Part shown: positions 50,406 through 58,928 of the stretch, in pieces
Numbering within the stretch: the stretch's first letter is position 1
How the letters are laid out: the number at the start of each line of letters is the position of its first letter
Source of the DNA: BM003 sp963699835
GTDB lineage: Bacteria > Pseudomonadota > Gammaproteobacteria > Steroidobacterales > BM003
Reading direction: 5' to 3'
Length of the DNA: 64,000 nucleotides
Assembly (NCBI GenBank): GCA_963699835.1
Contig: CAVOVJ010000011.1
Coordinates: 1-64,000, forward strand
Notes under the pieces: model-generated
Told to the model about the DNA's origin: nothing
The model's input: the letters and a program-made list of their open reading frames with translations, nothing else
Databases searched by the model: none
Made by a program: the position numbers and the translations under genes

Positions 50406-52300
50406 TGGTCCGGCGCCCGGCGGCAGATCTCTCTTTCGATTTTGGCCAGGCGAACGCTGTTTCCGTCGACGCGCAGGCCGTGACGGACCAGTTCGAGACT
50501 GGTCGATACCTGGCCGCGGTCCAGCAGCGATTCCGCGTTGGTGGCATAGACCTCGCCGATCTTCTCGATCATACGTCTCGCATCAGAGTCGAAAGGGTTC
50601 TCTTCGAGCACGGTATTGAGCATGCCTGTCGCGCTGTTCGGGCTGCGACTGAGCATAAAAATAAGGCTTCCGGGATCGGCGGTATTCGCCGCATCCTCGA
50701 TGATCAGCGCCGCCTCCTCGAGAAGTTCCTTGTGCATTTCCTGCTGTTCTGGCGAAAGCGTCGGCGGCGGTCCCTGGGGAAGCGTGCTTGCGGTTGGGGG
50801 CTTAGCCTGGTTGTTGACTCTAACGACTGTGGTGACCAGCAACGCCACCGCGATTGCCGCCGTAGCCGCGATGGCGGTGATCCATAGACGCGACAGTCGC
50901 GTGGGCTGGCCGCCGCCGGGACCGAGTTCGGCAAGGAAGTGCGTAACGCTGGGAGAGCGATCCTCACGTTTGAACGCAAGCCCTTTTCGTATCGCCTGCA
51001 TCTGCCCCGGCGTCAGTCCGCGGGCGCGCCGCGGCCGGTAATTTTTTGACTGGGCTTCGAGCGCGGACGCCCTGCCGAATGGATGACGACCGGTCAGTAG
51101 TTCATAGCTCACACAGGCGAGCGCATAAATATCGTCGCGCGGATCCGGACTTTGGCGCTGAAACATTTCCAGTGCCGCATAGGCCTCGGTAAGACCGCCA
51201 AAGACCTCGCCAGGATCGAACAGCGTCGGCGCGCCCGAGTGGTCGTCGGGCAATCGTACCGGTCTGGATATCCCGAAATCCAGGACTTTCGGGGTGCCGT
51301 CGTCGCATAAGAAGACGTTGCCCGGTTTGAAGTCTGAATGGACGATTCCTTTCTTGTGACCATAGGCCAGTGCCTCACCAACGCCCTGTATGATCGGCCA
51401 CGCTTCTTCCATAGGGGTTCCGCGGCGTGGCCCGCCGCGAATTATTCTGTCCAGCGGCTGGCCCACCAGGTACTCCATCGTCATGAACACATGGGGACCG
51501 TCGCGGTCGAAATCGTAAACGTTGACGACATTCGGATGCGAAAGGCTCTGCGCTCGCCGCGCCTCGCGCTGCAATGCAACGAATGAATCCGGGTGTTGCT
51601 TGAATTCCTCGCCAAGGATTTTTATCGCGACGTAGGGGTTGCGGTCTCGGGCTTCTTCCTTGCGCCGATCGAGAGCCTTGTACACGCGCCCCATGCCGCC
51701 ACGGCCGAGTTCCTCCTCGAGCACAAACCGATTTTTCAGAACCGCGCCGATGCCGAGGGTGTCGCGTGCTTCTTGCGGCCATGACTGCGGGTCGGACCAG
51801 CGGACGTCGGTAGATCCGGTGCGCGAGTCCGGACTGCCAGTCGCGGCGGCAGAACCCGTAGTGGAAGGCCGGTCCGGCGGTGCTGTCACTGTGGCGCCCG
51901 TTGTCGTCGCCGGGGGTCTGCCGGTGGCCGGCCGGTCTCGGGTCTCTGCGGAAGCTGGTCGGATCCGGGTCTCGTCCGCGGCGCGCCGGATCCGGGTCGC
52001 GGCGGGCGGGCGCCGGAGCTGGGTCTCGTCAGGAACCGCTTTCGATGAGATTCGGGTGGCATCGTCGCCCGCGCGGGCCGGCGCCATGCTTCCCGGCACG
52101 TTCTCCAGCGCGTCCTTCAAAGCGAAATAGACCTGGAAAGGGAGACGCCCTTCGCGAAACCCGTTCTCGATCAAACGCGCGATCTGATCCCGCGACGCGG
52201 CGTCGTCCGCAAGCGACCGCCATAGCGCAGCCTGCAGTTCGTCGAATTTTGAATGGCCATCGATAAAACTCGAAAAAATGTCTGCGAACGTGTCTGTCAC
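50393..52300 (-). CDS. ppkA: T6SS-associated Ser/Thr protein kinase, PpkA-like
   Basis: 635-aa membrane kinase expected to phosphorylate a T6SS protein and so recruit Fha. An N-terminal helical region (1-70), a Thr/Arg-rich linker with repeated A-T-R-I / E-T-R-I / E-T-R-D (80-125), a kinase domain at about 190-460 with G-R-G-G-M-G loop, K227 (V-A-I-K), catalytic loop H321-S-D323 in place of HRD, and D341-F-G; one membrane helix (472-494); a periplasmic tail of about 140 residues. All catalytic residues except the HRD Arg are present, so it should be active but not activation-loop-Arg regulated. Lies in one block with PAAR and the methyltransferase. Confidence 0.88.
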   Translation of the reverse strand: MTDTFADIFSSFIDGHSKFDELQAALWRSLADDAASRDQIARLIENGFREGRLPFQVYFALKDALENVPGSMAPARAGDDATRISSKAVPDETQLRRPPAATRIRRAADETRIRPASAETRDRPATGRPPATTTGATVTAPPDRPSTTGSAAATGSPDSRTGSTDVRWSDPQSWPQEARDTLGIGAVLKNRFVLEEELGRGGMGRVYKALDRRKEEARDRNPYVAIKILGEEFKQHPDSFVALQREARRAQSLSHPNVVNVYDFDRDGPHVFMTMEYLVGQPLDRIIRGGPRRGTPMEEAWPIIQGVGEALAYGHKKGIVHSDFKPGNVFLCDDGTPKVLDFGISRPVRLPDDHSGAPTLFDPGEVFGGLTEAYAALEMFQRQSPDPRDDIYALACVSYELLTGRHPFGRASALEAQSKNYRPRRARGLTPGQMQAIRKGLAFKREDRSPSVTHFLAELGPGGGQPTRLSRLWITAIAATAAIAVALLVTTVVRVNNQAKPPTASTLPQGPPPTLSPEQQEMHKELLEEAALIIEDAANTADPGSLIFMLSRSPNSATGMLNTVLEENPFDSDARRMIEKIGEVYATNAESLLDRGQVSTSLELVRHGLRVDGNSVRLAKIEREICRRAPDQCGT

Positions 52301-52417
52301 TACGCCTGCTCCGGCCCGGTCGTTGTCTTTGCCGCACCGAGTATAGCTAACGTGAAAATCGTCGCGGTGCCGGCGCCGCAGTTGCGGAAATGTCGCCGTT
52401 GTCAGCGCGGCTGCTTG

Positions 52418-53497
52418 CTAGCCCAGCTTGCGCAGCACCTGAACGTGTTCGGAGTAGAGGACGGTGCTGCGATCGTGAAGACGGGCATGCCACGGGAAGT
52501 TGTCGAGTTGCGCCATGGTTTGCAACGCGAAACCCGAATCCGCGGTCCGCAGGCGTTCTAGCGTCGCGAGCAGACGGGAATCGCTGGCGCCCTCATCCGG
52601 GCCGCGTTGCGAATGTCCGCCGATCCACGCTTCGATCGGGGTCGCATTTGGCGCCCAGTCGAAAGGCGTTGCCAGAAGTGCGTCGCCGCCGTTCAGCAGC
52701 AGCCGGTTGAGAACCGTCAGCAGACTCACCGGGGAGTACACGCAATCTATCAGGTTCAGCGCGACGACCTGGGCGAATGTCGGTTCGGCAAACGGCAATG
52801 CCAGGCTGTCGGACAACCAGAAGTCGACCTGGCCCGCGGCGCTCGCCGCTACATTGAATTCACGGGTGTCGTAGATGACCCCGCAGCGGCGGCGAGGATA
52901 GCGAATACGTCCCTGAGTTTGCGCCTGACGCGCGACTTGCAGCATTGCGAAACTCATGTCGATGCCCAGAACCATCTCGTTGCCGCGGCCGGCAAGATCG
53001 AAGCAGTTGCGCCCGGTTGCACAGCCGAGGTCGAGTACCGGTCCCTCGGCAGGAGTATCGATAAGCGCGAGAGTTGCCTCGAGGAGCCGCGTTGCACCGC
53101 CCGGTTGCAGCGCCTCGATGCGTTCTTCGGGGTCGAATTCGGCATAGTGATCCCAGGCATAGGTGCTGAGATGCTGCCGCGTTATGTCGAATGACGAGCC
53201 CGGCCCCAGCGCATCCCCGAGCAAACTGGACACAGGTGCGGACAGATCCTGACGAGCGAGAATTTGCGGTGAATTTTCGCTAAGAAAGACGCGCAGGTCG
53301 GGATGCAGAATCGGAATACCGTCGATGACCGGATACTCGAGCCGGCAATTCTCTGCCGAACAGCAGAGAATCCCTTCGCCAACGTCGCCGCCGTTCTCGC
53401 TGGTAATCACCTCGATTTCAAGCGGTGCCCGCTGCCCGGTGTCACGCAGGCACCGCGGGCATACCGGCCCAAGTGCCTCGAAGTGTTGTCTGCGCAA
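52418..53497 (-). CDS. SAM-dependent methyltransferase with zinc-ribbon N-terminus
   Basis: 359 aa. The N-terminus has C13-P-R-C16 and later C-C-S-A-E-N-C (about 45-51) with Y-P-V-I-D-G-I-P near 55, a Trm112-like zinc ribbon. Residues about 145-310 are a class I methyltransferase: motif I V-L-D-L-G-C-A-T-G-R-N, then V-L-G-I-D-M-S-F-A-M, and V-V-A-L-N-L-I-D. Substrate unknown. Starts 6 bp after the PAAR stop, so it is co-transcribed with PAAR; PAAR-linked modification of spike or effector is a possibility only. Confidence 0.8.
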   Translation of the reverse strand: MRRQHFEALGPVCPRCLRDTGQRAPLEIEVITSENGGDVGEGILCCSAENCRLEYPVIDGIPILHPDLRVFLSENSPQILARQDLSAPVSSLLGDALGPGSSFDITRQHLSTYAWDHYAEFDPEERIEALQPGGATRLLEATLALIDTPAEGPVLDLGCATGRNCFDLAGRGNEMVLGIDMSFAMLQVARQAQTQGRIRYPRRRCGVIYDTREFNVAASAAGQVDFWLSDSLALPFAEPTFAQVVALNLIDCVYSPVSLLTVLNRLLLNGGDALLATPFDWAPNATPIEAWIGGHSQRGPDEGASDSRLLATLERLRTADSGFALQTMAQLDNFPWHARLHDRSTVLYSEHVQVLRKLG

Positions 53498-53503
53498 GCC
53501 CGG

Positions 53504-53890
53504 CTAGCCCCCGATCAACACCGTTGGACAGCAGGGCGGCAGAATCTTGCCGGTTGGCATCGGAATTGGCGCAACGCATGAAGAGTGAGCAGTCATGTCG
53601 CCCATTCGCGCGGCCGGCAATCCGCCAATCAATACGGTCGTTGAGCCCATCGCAACCATGCCGGGTCCGGCGGGCACGCACCCCGGCAACATGCATGGAG
53701 TCGAAATATCGCTGACGCGTGCGGCCGGCATGCCGCCGATCAATACGTTGGGCTGACCCTTGACGATGGTCAGCGGAAGCGGCGGATGCGGCACCGGCGT
53801 AGGCGATGGGGCAGGTGGGTGTATCGGCGCATGGCAATGCGGCCCGTCCTGCAGAATTTTGTCGCCGATCCTTGCTGCTGGCTTCCCCAA
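53504..53890 (-). CDS. PAAR-repeat spike-tip protein
   Basis: 128 aa from TTG 53890 (150 aa from ATG 53956). PAAR proteins sharpen the VgrG tip. Starts G-K-P-A-A-R-I-G-D near residue 2; three V-L-I-G-G repeats follow, two with the PAAR-like M/L-P-A-A-R-V/M-x-D, and C-P/C-C zinc-type Cys near the end (I-L-P-P-C-C-P-T). TTG is preferred because GGAG lies 5 nt before it. No C-terminal toxin and no membrane helix, so it is a bare tip. Divergent from fha-2, 129 bp apart. Confidence 0.88.
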   Translation of the reverse strand: MGKPAARIGDKILQDGPHCHAPIHPPAPSPTPVPHPPLPLTIVKGQPNVLIGGMPAARVSDISTPCMLPGCVPAGPGMVAMGSTTVLIGGLPAARMGDMTAHSSCVAPIPMPTGKILPPCCPTVLIGG

Positions 53891-54019
53891 ACCGATCTCC
53901 GTGTGGACTTGCGCACTCTGACTGAGTCTCGCCAGTATAGTACAGTGACTGGCCATCGGCGCCGCGGTTAAGGCGACAATGGCGCCGTAGTCCGGAAGTC
54001 GTTGAGGAATGACAAGTCG

Positions 54020-55504
54020 ATGTCGATAACGTTTCGTGTTGTCGGTCCGCAGGCACAAATGCTCGGCCCGGCGTCGATCAGGGTGTTCGGTCCGGAAGGC
54101 GGCAGTATTGGCCGCTCTGCCGACAACGATTGGGTGTTGCCCGATCCCGAGCGGTTCGTATCGAGCCGGCATGCCGTCATCGAGTCCCACGGGCCCGAGT
54201 TTGTTCTGACAGATACCAGTACCAACGGTACATTCATCAACCAGACCGATCAGCCTCTTGGTTATGGCAATCGACAGAAACTGATCGACGGCGACCGGGT
54301 GCTGGTTGGCGACTACGAAATTCACGTATCGATTCAGGAAGATGCCCCCGTGTTCGACGGGCGCACCGGCGACACGGCGCCCACCGCCGCCGGGGCCGGG
54401 TGGACGCCGCCATCGGTCCCCACTGCAAATACTGTTCCCCCCGCGGCAACCGACAGTGTTGATCCGCTGGATCTGTTCGGCGCTGGCGCGACGGCCGGGG
54501 CCTCCGGCCTGGCGCCATCGTCTCCGGCGGAGGATGCCTGGCCGGCAGGTGGCGCGATGTCGAATCACACCCCCGGCACCGACGATTTTTTTCGCCCCCC
54601 GGATGCGGCACCGGAGGCATCATCTTCCGCGAATCTCAATGCGGACGATGAGCCGCCGCTGCACCGCTCCACCAATGTGATACCCGATGACTGGGACAAA
54701 ACCACATTTGAAGCCGTACCTGCTTCGCACCCACCAGCTGAGGCAGCGCTGAAACCGCCACCTTCAGTGCCGACCGCACCGGCGTCTGCCCGGGCTCCAG
54801 CCGAGCGGCCGCCGGCGTCGCGGCCAGCGGATTTGCCGGCCAGCCCCATACCCGGGCCTGGCGCTGCGGAATTCGCCGCCGCGAGTACCGATGCGGGTGA
54901 TTTGCCAGGGTTGCTCCAGATGCTGCGGATAGCGGGAATGGACGAGGCATCCGCGCGCCAGGCTGCTACGCCCGAACTGGCGGATGTGATCGGGCGCCTG
55001 CTGCACCTGTTCGTCGAGGGGATGATGGAGGTGCTCAAGGCGCGGGCCGAAATAAAGAGCCAGTTTCGCGTGCCGCTGACGCGAATCCGTCCGGTCGAGA
55101 ACAACCCGCTCAAGTTTTGCGTTGACGTCCAGGAGGCGCTGCACGGTATGCTGGTCAAGCCCGGAGAAGGTTTCCAGTCACCGCTCGAGGCCTTCGAAGA
55201 GGCGTTTTCGGATATCAAGGCACACCAGATGGCGATGATGGCCGGGATGCGGGCGGCTTTCGACAATATGATGCAGCGTTTTGATCCGGAGCAGTTACAG
55301 GATCAGTTCGATCAGGAGTTGCGCAGGTCGAGGGTGTTTCAGCATCTGAACAAGTCAAAATACTGGGACATGCTGGCGGAGCGATATGAAGAGATGACGC
55401 GTGACGCCGAGGACAATTTCCACAGGATGTTCGGGGAAGAGTTTGCCCGGGCCTACGAAGAACAGATGCAACGAATAACCGATCTCAGGCAGCGCCGCAG
55501 CTGA
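54020..55504 (+). CDS. tagH: T6SS FHA-domain protein TagH/Fha (copy 2)
   Basis: 494 aa. N-terminal FHA domain: G-G-S-I-G-R, S-S-R-H-A-V-I and T-S-T-N-G-T-F-I. A long Ala/Pro/Thr-rich linker (about 120-285), then the T6SS-FHA C-terminal domain (L-P-G-L-L-Q-M-L-R-I-A-G near 300, N-N-P-L-K-F-C, H-Q-M-A-M-M-A-G-M, R-F-D-P-E-Q-L). About the same domain order as copy 1 but intact and with a different linker. First gene of the tssJKLM operon. ATG 54020 starts the domain directly; TTG 54002 is an alternative. Confidence 0.92.
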   Translation: MSITFRVVGPQAQMLGPASIRVFGPEGGSIGRSADNDWVLPDPERFVSSRHAVIESHGPEFVLTDTSTNGTFINQTDQPLGYGNRQKLIDGDRVLVGDYEIHVSIQEDAPVFDGRTGDTAPTAAGAGWTPPSVPTANTVPPAATDSVDPLDLFGAGATAGASGLAPSSPAEDAWPAGGAMSNHTPGTDDFFRPPDAAPEASSSANLNADDEPPLHRSTNVIPDDWDKTTFEAVPASHPPAEAALKPPPSVPTAPASARAPAERPPASRPADLPASPIPGPGAAEFAAASTDAGDLPGLLQMLRIAGMDEASARQAATPELADVIGRLLHLFVEGMMEVLKARAEIKSQFRVPLTRIRPVENNPLKFCVDVQEALHGMLVKPGEGFQSPLEAFEEAFSDIKAHQMAMMAGMRAAFDNMMQRFDPEQLQDQFDQELRRSRVFQHLNKSKYWDMLAERYEEMTRDAEDNFHRMFGEEFARAYEEQMQRITDLRQRRS

Positions 55505-55650
55505 GCGGTTTGCCGCCGAGCGCATCCGCCGGCCGCTACTGGCGGCGGATCGCGGCCTGGTTGGGCTCGGTACCGGGCATGCGCTGACGAGATGTATAAG
55601 CTACTCTATTAACGTTCACCATTAAAACTATAAAAAACGGGACAGCCTGA

Positions 55651-56247
55651 ATGGCAATTCCAGCGCCGCTCAGCGTCGACAACTTGGACAGTAGCCGTAC
55701 CGGGGCGGATTTGACCGCTTCGGCGTTCCCCCGTCGTCTGCAGGCGGCGCGCGGAGCATGGCGTTGCCTGGGCCTCGCGATCGCCGCGATTGCGCTCGCC
55801 GCATGCGGCAGCAAGCCTGCGGTACCCGACAAGATCGATATGGAGTTCGAGGTGACGACCACGGCCGGTATCAACCCGGACGTGAACGGCCGGTCTTCGC
55901 CGCTGATGCTCGTGATCATGCAGTTGCGGGCGCGCGACAAATTTGCCGGCGCCGACTTTTTTTCCCTCTATGATCCTGGCGCAGCGATACTCGGCGAGGA
56001 TCTGCTCGGTCGTGACCAGCTGACACTGGTGCCGGATGCCACGCGCACGATTCCGATCGAACTCGATCCCGAGACACAATTTCTCGGTGTGGTAGCGGCA
56101 TTTAGCAACCTCGAAACGGCGACGTGGCGCGATGTTGTCGAGATTCCGCAAAAAAGCTTGATTGAAAAGGCTAAATTCTTCAGTAAGGACCGCGCCCGGA
56201 TCGTTGCGGACGATCGCGCGGTGTCCATTTCTTTCGGCTCTAAATGA
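55651..56247 (+). CDS. tssJ: T6SS outer-membrane lipoprotein TssJ
   Basis: 198 aa. Anchors the membrane complex to the outer membrane by binding TssM. Lipobox L-A-A-C52 preceded by a hydrophobic stretch; the leader is long (about 50 aa) so the true start may be internal, but no better start was found. Mature part: L-M-L-V-I-M-Q-L-R near 90, D-F-F-S-L-Y-D, and F-L-G-V-V-A-A-F-S, the beta-sandwich pattern of TssJ. 14 bp before tssK. Confidence 0.9.
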   Translation: MAIPAPLSVDNLDSSRTGADLTASAFPRRLQAARGAWRCLGLAIAAIALAACGSKPAVPDKIDMEFEVTTTAGINPDVNGRSSPLMLVIMQLRARDKFAGADFFSLYDPGAAILGEDLLGRDQLTLVPDATRTIPIELDPETQFLGVVAAFSNLETATWRDVVEIPQKSLIEKAKFFSKDRARIVADDRAVSISFGSK

Positions 56248-56261
56248 GCGGAGCGCAATAA

Positions 56262-57593
56262 ATGTCGTGGAAGAACAAGGTTGTCTGGTCCGAGGGCTTG
56301 TTCCTGCGGCCACAGCATTTCCAGCAGCAGGGACGTTATTTCGAGAATTTCGTCGAGACCCGCAGCGGTCACCTGCGCCCTTACCCGTGGGGATTTTCCG
56401 AACTCAAGATTGACGCTGACCTGCTGTCGATCGGAAAACTTGCGATCGCATCGGCGAGCGGGGTGTTTCCGGATGGCACTCCGTTTTCCATCCCCGAGAA
56501 CGACGAACCCCCCGGCCCGCTGGATATCGACGACAATGTTCGGGACGAAATCGTCTATCTGGGTGTTGCAACGCGGCGTCCGGACGCCAAGGATTTTGGC
56601 AGCGGCGACGGCGAGGCGCTGGTTCGTTACAGAATTCGCGAACACGATGCGCGCGACGCCGACTCGCCGCTGGATACCTCAGCGCAAATGCAGGTGGGCA
56701 GCCTGAATACCCGATTGCTCCGCGAAAACGACCAGCGCGCGGACTATGCCTGTCTCGGTCTGGCCAGAATCGTTGAGGCACGCGTGGATAAACGGGTCGT
56801 GCTCGACGACGCGTTTATTCCCCCGACCCTGAGTTGTCAGAGCATGCGCCGGCTGGCCGGTTTCGTAACCGAATTGCAGGGACTGTTGCATCACCGTGGC
56901 GAAGCGATCTCGCATCGCGTATCCGATGCCGGAAAAGGGGGTGCGGCCGAGGTGGCCGAATTCCTGATGTTGCAGCTGGTCAACCGCTATCAGCCGGTTT
57001 TCGCTCATCTCACAACACTGCCGTTTCTGCATCCGGAGGATTTTTACCGCCTGTTGCTCGAGCTTGCCGGCGAGGTCGCGACCTTTACCAGCCCGACCAA
57101 GCGGCCGCAGCAGTTTCCGACTTACAGGCACGAAAATCTGCAGGCCACTTTCGAGCCGGTCATCAAGGCGATTCGTGAGTCGTTGAGCATGGTGATCGAG
57201 CAGAGCGCTATTCCAATCCCTCTCAAGGAGCGACGCTATGGTATCCGCGTCGGCGCGTTGGCGGATCCGTCTTTGCTCGATCAGGCCAGTTTCGTGCTGG
57301 CGGTGAATGCCAGCACGCCAATCGAGGATCTGCGCCGACTGTTCCCGGCGCAGGTAAAAATCGGGTCGGTAGAGAATATCCGCGACCTGGTCAATTCGGC
57401 GTTACCGGGGATCACCGTGCGTCCGCTGCCGGTTGCCCCGCGGCAGATTCCGTTTCATGCCGGCTATGTTTATTTCGAGCTGGATCCGGCCAGCGAATAC
57501 TGGGCGGGTCTCAAGAACTCTGGTGGATTCGCATTGCATGTCGGCGGTGACTTTCCGGGTCTTAAGATGGAATTCTGGGCGATAAGAGGCTAG
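56262..57593 (+). CDS. tssK: T6SS baseplate subunit TssK
   Basis: 443 aa. Connects baseplate wedges with TssL and TssM. The diagnostic N-terminus is W-S-E-G-L-F-L-R-P-Q-H-F-Q-Q (residues 8-21), then A-D-Y-A-C-L-G-L-A-R and F-I-P-P-T-L. C-terminal P-F-H-A-G-Y-V-Y-F-E-L close to the end is also conserved. Intact; tssL follows after 6 bp. Confidence 0.96.
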   Translation: MSWKNKVVWSEGLFLRPQHFQQQGRYFENFVETRSGHLRPYPWGFSELKIDADLLSIGKLAIASASGVFPDGTPFSIPENDEPPGPLDIDDNVRDEIVYLGVATRRPDAKDFGSGDGEALVRYRIREHDARDADSPLDTSAQMQVGSLNTRLLRENDQRADYACLGLARIVEARVDKRVVLDDAFIPPTLSCQSMRRLAGFVTELQGLLHHRGEAISHRVSDAGKGGAAEVAEFLMLQLVNRYQPVFAHLTTLPFLHPEDFYRLLLELAGEVATFTSPTKRPQQFPTYRHENLQATFEPVIKAIRESLSMVIEQSAIPIPLKERRYGIRVGALADPSLLDQASFVLAVNASTPIEDLRRLFPAQVKIGSVENIRDLVNSALPGITVRPLPVAPRQIPFHAGYVYFELDPASEYWAGLKNSGGFALHVGGDFPGLKMEFWAIRG

Positions 57594-57599
57594 CTGGGT

Positions 57600-58928
57600 A
57601 TGAGCGGCAACGATCCGTTCGGCGACGATTCTGATCGCACGATTATGCGCCCGCGTCCTGGTGGCCGCGGGCCGCGCCCGGCGCAACGGCCGGGGGCAGA
57701 CGGTCATACCGAGCGGCGCAGCGCGCCGCCGCAAGCTGCCGGTGCCCCGATTGTCGGGGCGGGGATGAACCCTCTGGTTGCGGCGGCAACGCCGCTTTTT
57801 TCGCTGGTCGGACAACTGCGCAACACGTTGTCGCATCCGGATATTGCGAGCCTTCACTCGCACGTGGCGCAGGAAATCATGAATTTCGAAGCGGAAGCGC
57901 GAGCCAAGGGCGAATCCGCCGAGTCGATACTTGCGGCCCGTTATGCCCTGTGCACCCTGGTCGACGAGACGGTCCTCAGCACCCCATGGGGCACCGAAAG
58001 CAACTGGGGCAACCAGACGCTGCTGGTGCGTTTTCACAACGAGACCTGGGGCGGTGAGAAATTTTTCCAGATTCTCGAGCGCCTGTTGCCCGATCCACGC
58101 GCCAATCTCCATCTGCTCGAGTTCATCTATGTCTGTCTCGCGCTGGGATTCGAAGGCAAGTACCGGGTGCAGGCACAGGGGCGCGGGCAGCTCGAGCAAC
58201 TGCAGCACCGGCTGTACGAAGCGATCCGCAGCTACCGCGGCGATTTTGAAAGAGAGCTGTCCCCACACTGGCAGGGAGTCGAGGACCGCCGTCCGAAACT
58301 CGCACGGTATGTGCCTTTCTGGGTGATCGGGGCCGTGGTTGCCGGCTTGCTGCTTGCCGCCTTTATCGGCTTCCTGTTCAGCCTGAACAGTCGCTCCGAC
58401 CCGGTGGTCAGCGAGGTCGCGATGCTCGGGACGGATGCGGCGCCGCTGGTCGAGCGCGATGCGATGGCGCCGCCGCCGGCGGTGACGCTGACCGCTTTGC
58501 TGGAAAGCGATGAGTTGGCAAGCAAGGCCATCGTCGATGGAATCGTCAGGGTCGTGGATGAGCCCGGACAGTCCACCGTAACGCTGTGGGGCATGTTCGC
58601 ATCGGGGCAGGCCGAGGTCGATAATGCGCAGCAGCCGTTGCTGCTTCGTGTCGGCTCCGCGCTGACTCAGTTAAGTGGGCGGGTCACGGTGATAGGGCAT
58701 ACCGACAACGTGCCGATTCGAACTCTCAGCTTTCCATCTAATTGGGAGTTGTCGGAGCAACGTGCGCAGTCGGTGCGTAGCGTACTTGGCCAGGCCGTGC
58801 CGGAACGGCGCCTGATTGCCGAGGGACGGGCCGATACCCAGCCCCTTGTGGACAACACCACACCGGTCAATCGCGCTCTCAACCGCCGCGTCGAAGTGAC
58901 GTTGTTTTACCAGGACGGCGAGTTATGA
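57600..58928 (+). CDS. tssL: T6SS inner-membrane protein TssL with OmpA-like domain
   Basis: 442 aa. N-terminal cytosolic tail with D-R-T14-I-M-R-P-R-P-G-G; the same position is the phosphorylated Thr14 of Agrobacterium tumefaciens TssL, read by Fha. DotU domain (about 60-225; N-Q-T-L-L-V-R-F-H-N-E-T-W-G-G), one membrane helix (about 240-262), then an OmpA/MotB peptidoglycan-binding domain (V-T-V-I-G-H-T-D-N-V-P-I, N-W-E-L-S-E-Q-R-A). An 'evolved' TssL that anchors itself to the wall. Overlaps tssM by ATGA. Confidence 0.95.
   Translation: MSGNDPFGDDSDRTIMRPRPGGRGPRPAQRPGADGHTERRSAPPQAAGAPIVGAGMNPLVAAATPLFSLVGQLRNTLSHPDIASLHSHVAQEIMNFEAEARAKGESAESILAARYALCTLVDETVLSTPWGTESNWGNQTLLVRFHNETWGGEKFFQILERLLPDPRANLHLLEFIYVCLALGFEGKYRVQAQGRGQLEQLQHRLYEAIRSYRGDFERELSPHWQGVEDRRPKLARYVPFWVIGAVVAGLLLAAFIGFLFSLNSRSDPVVSEVAMLGTDAAPLVERDAMAPPPAVTLTALLESDELASKAIVDGIVRVVDEPGQSTVTLWGMFASGQAEVDNAQQPLLLRVGSALTQLSGRVTVIGHTDNVPIRTLSFPSNWELSEQRAQSVRSVLGQAVPERRLIAEGRADTQPLVDNTTPVNRALNRRVEVTLFYQDGEL

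Noticed and set aside
53956..54568. N-terminal extension of the PAAR ORF across the start of fha-2
   Set aside because: The PAAR fold begins near 53890 with a ribosome site; the upstream residues are antisense to the FHA domain.
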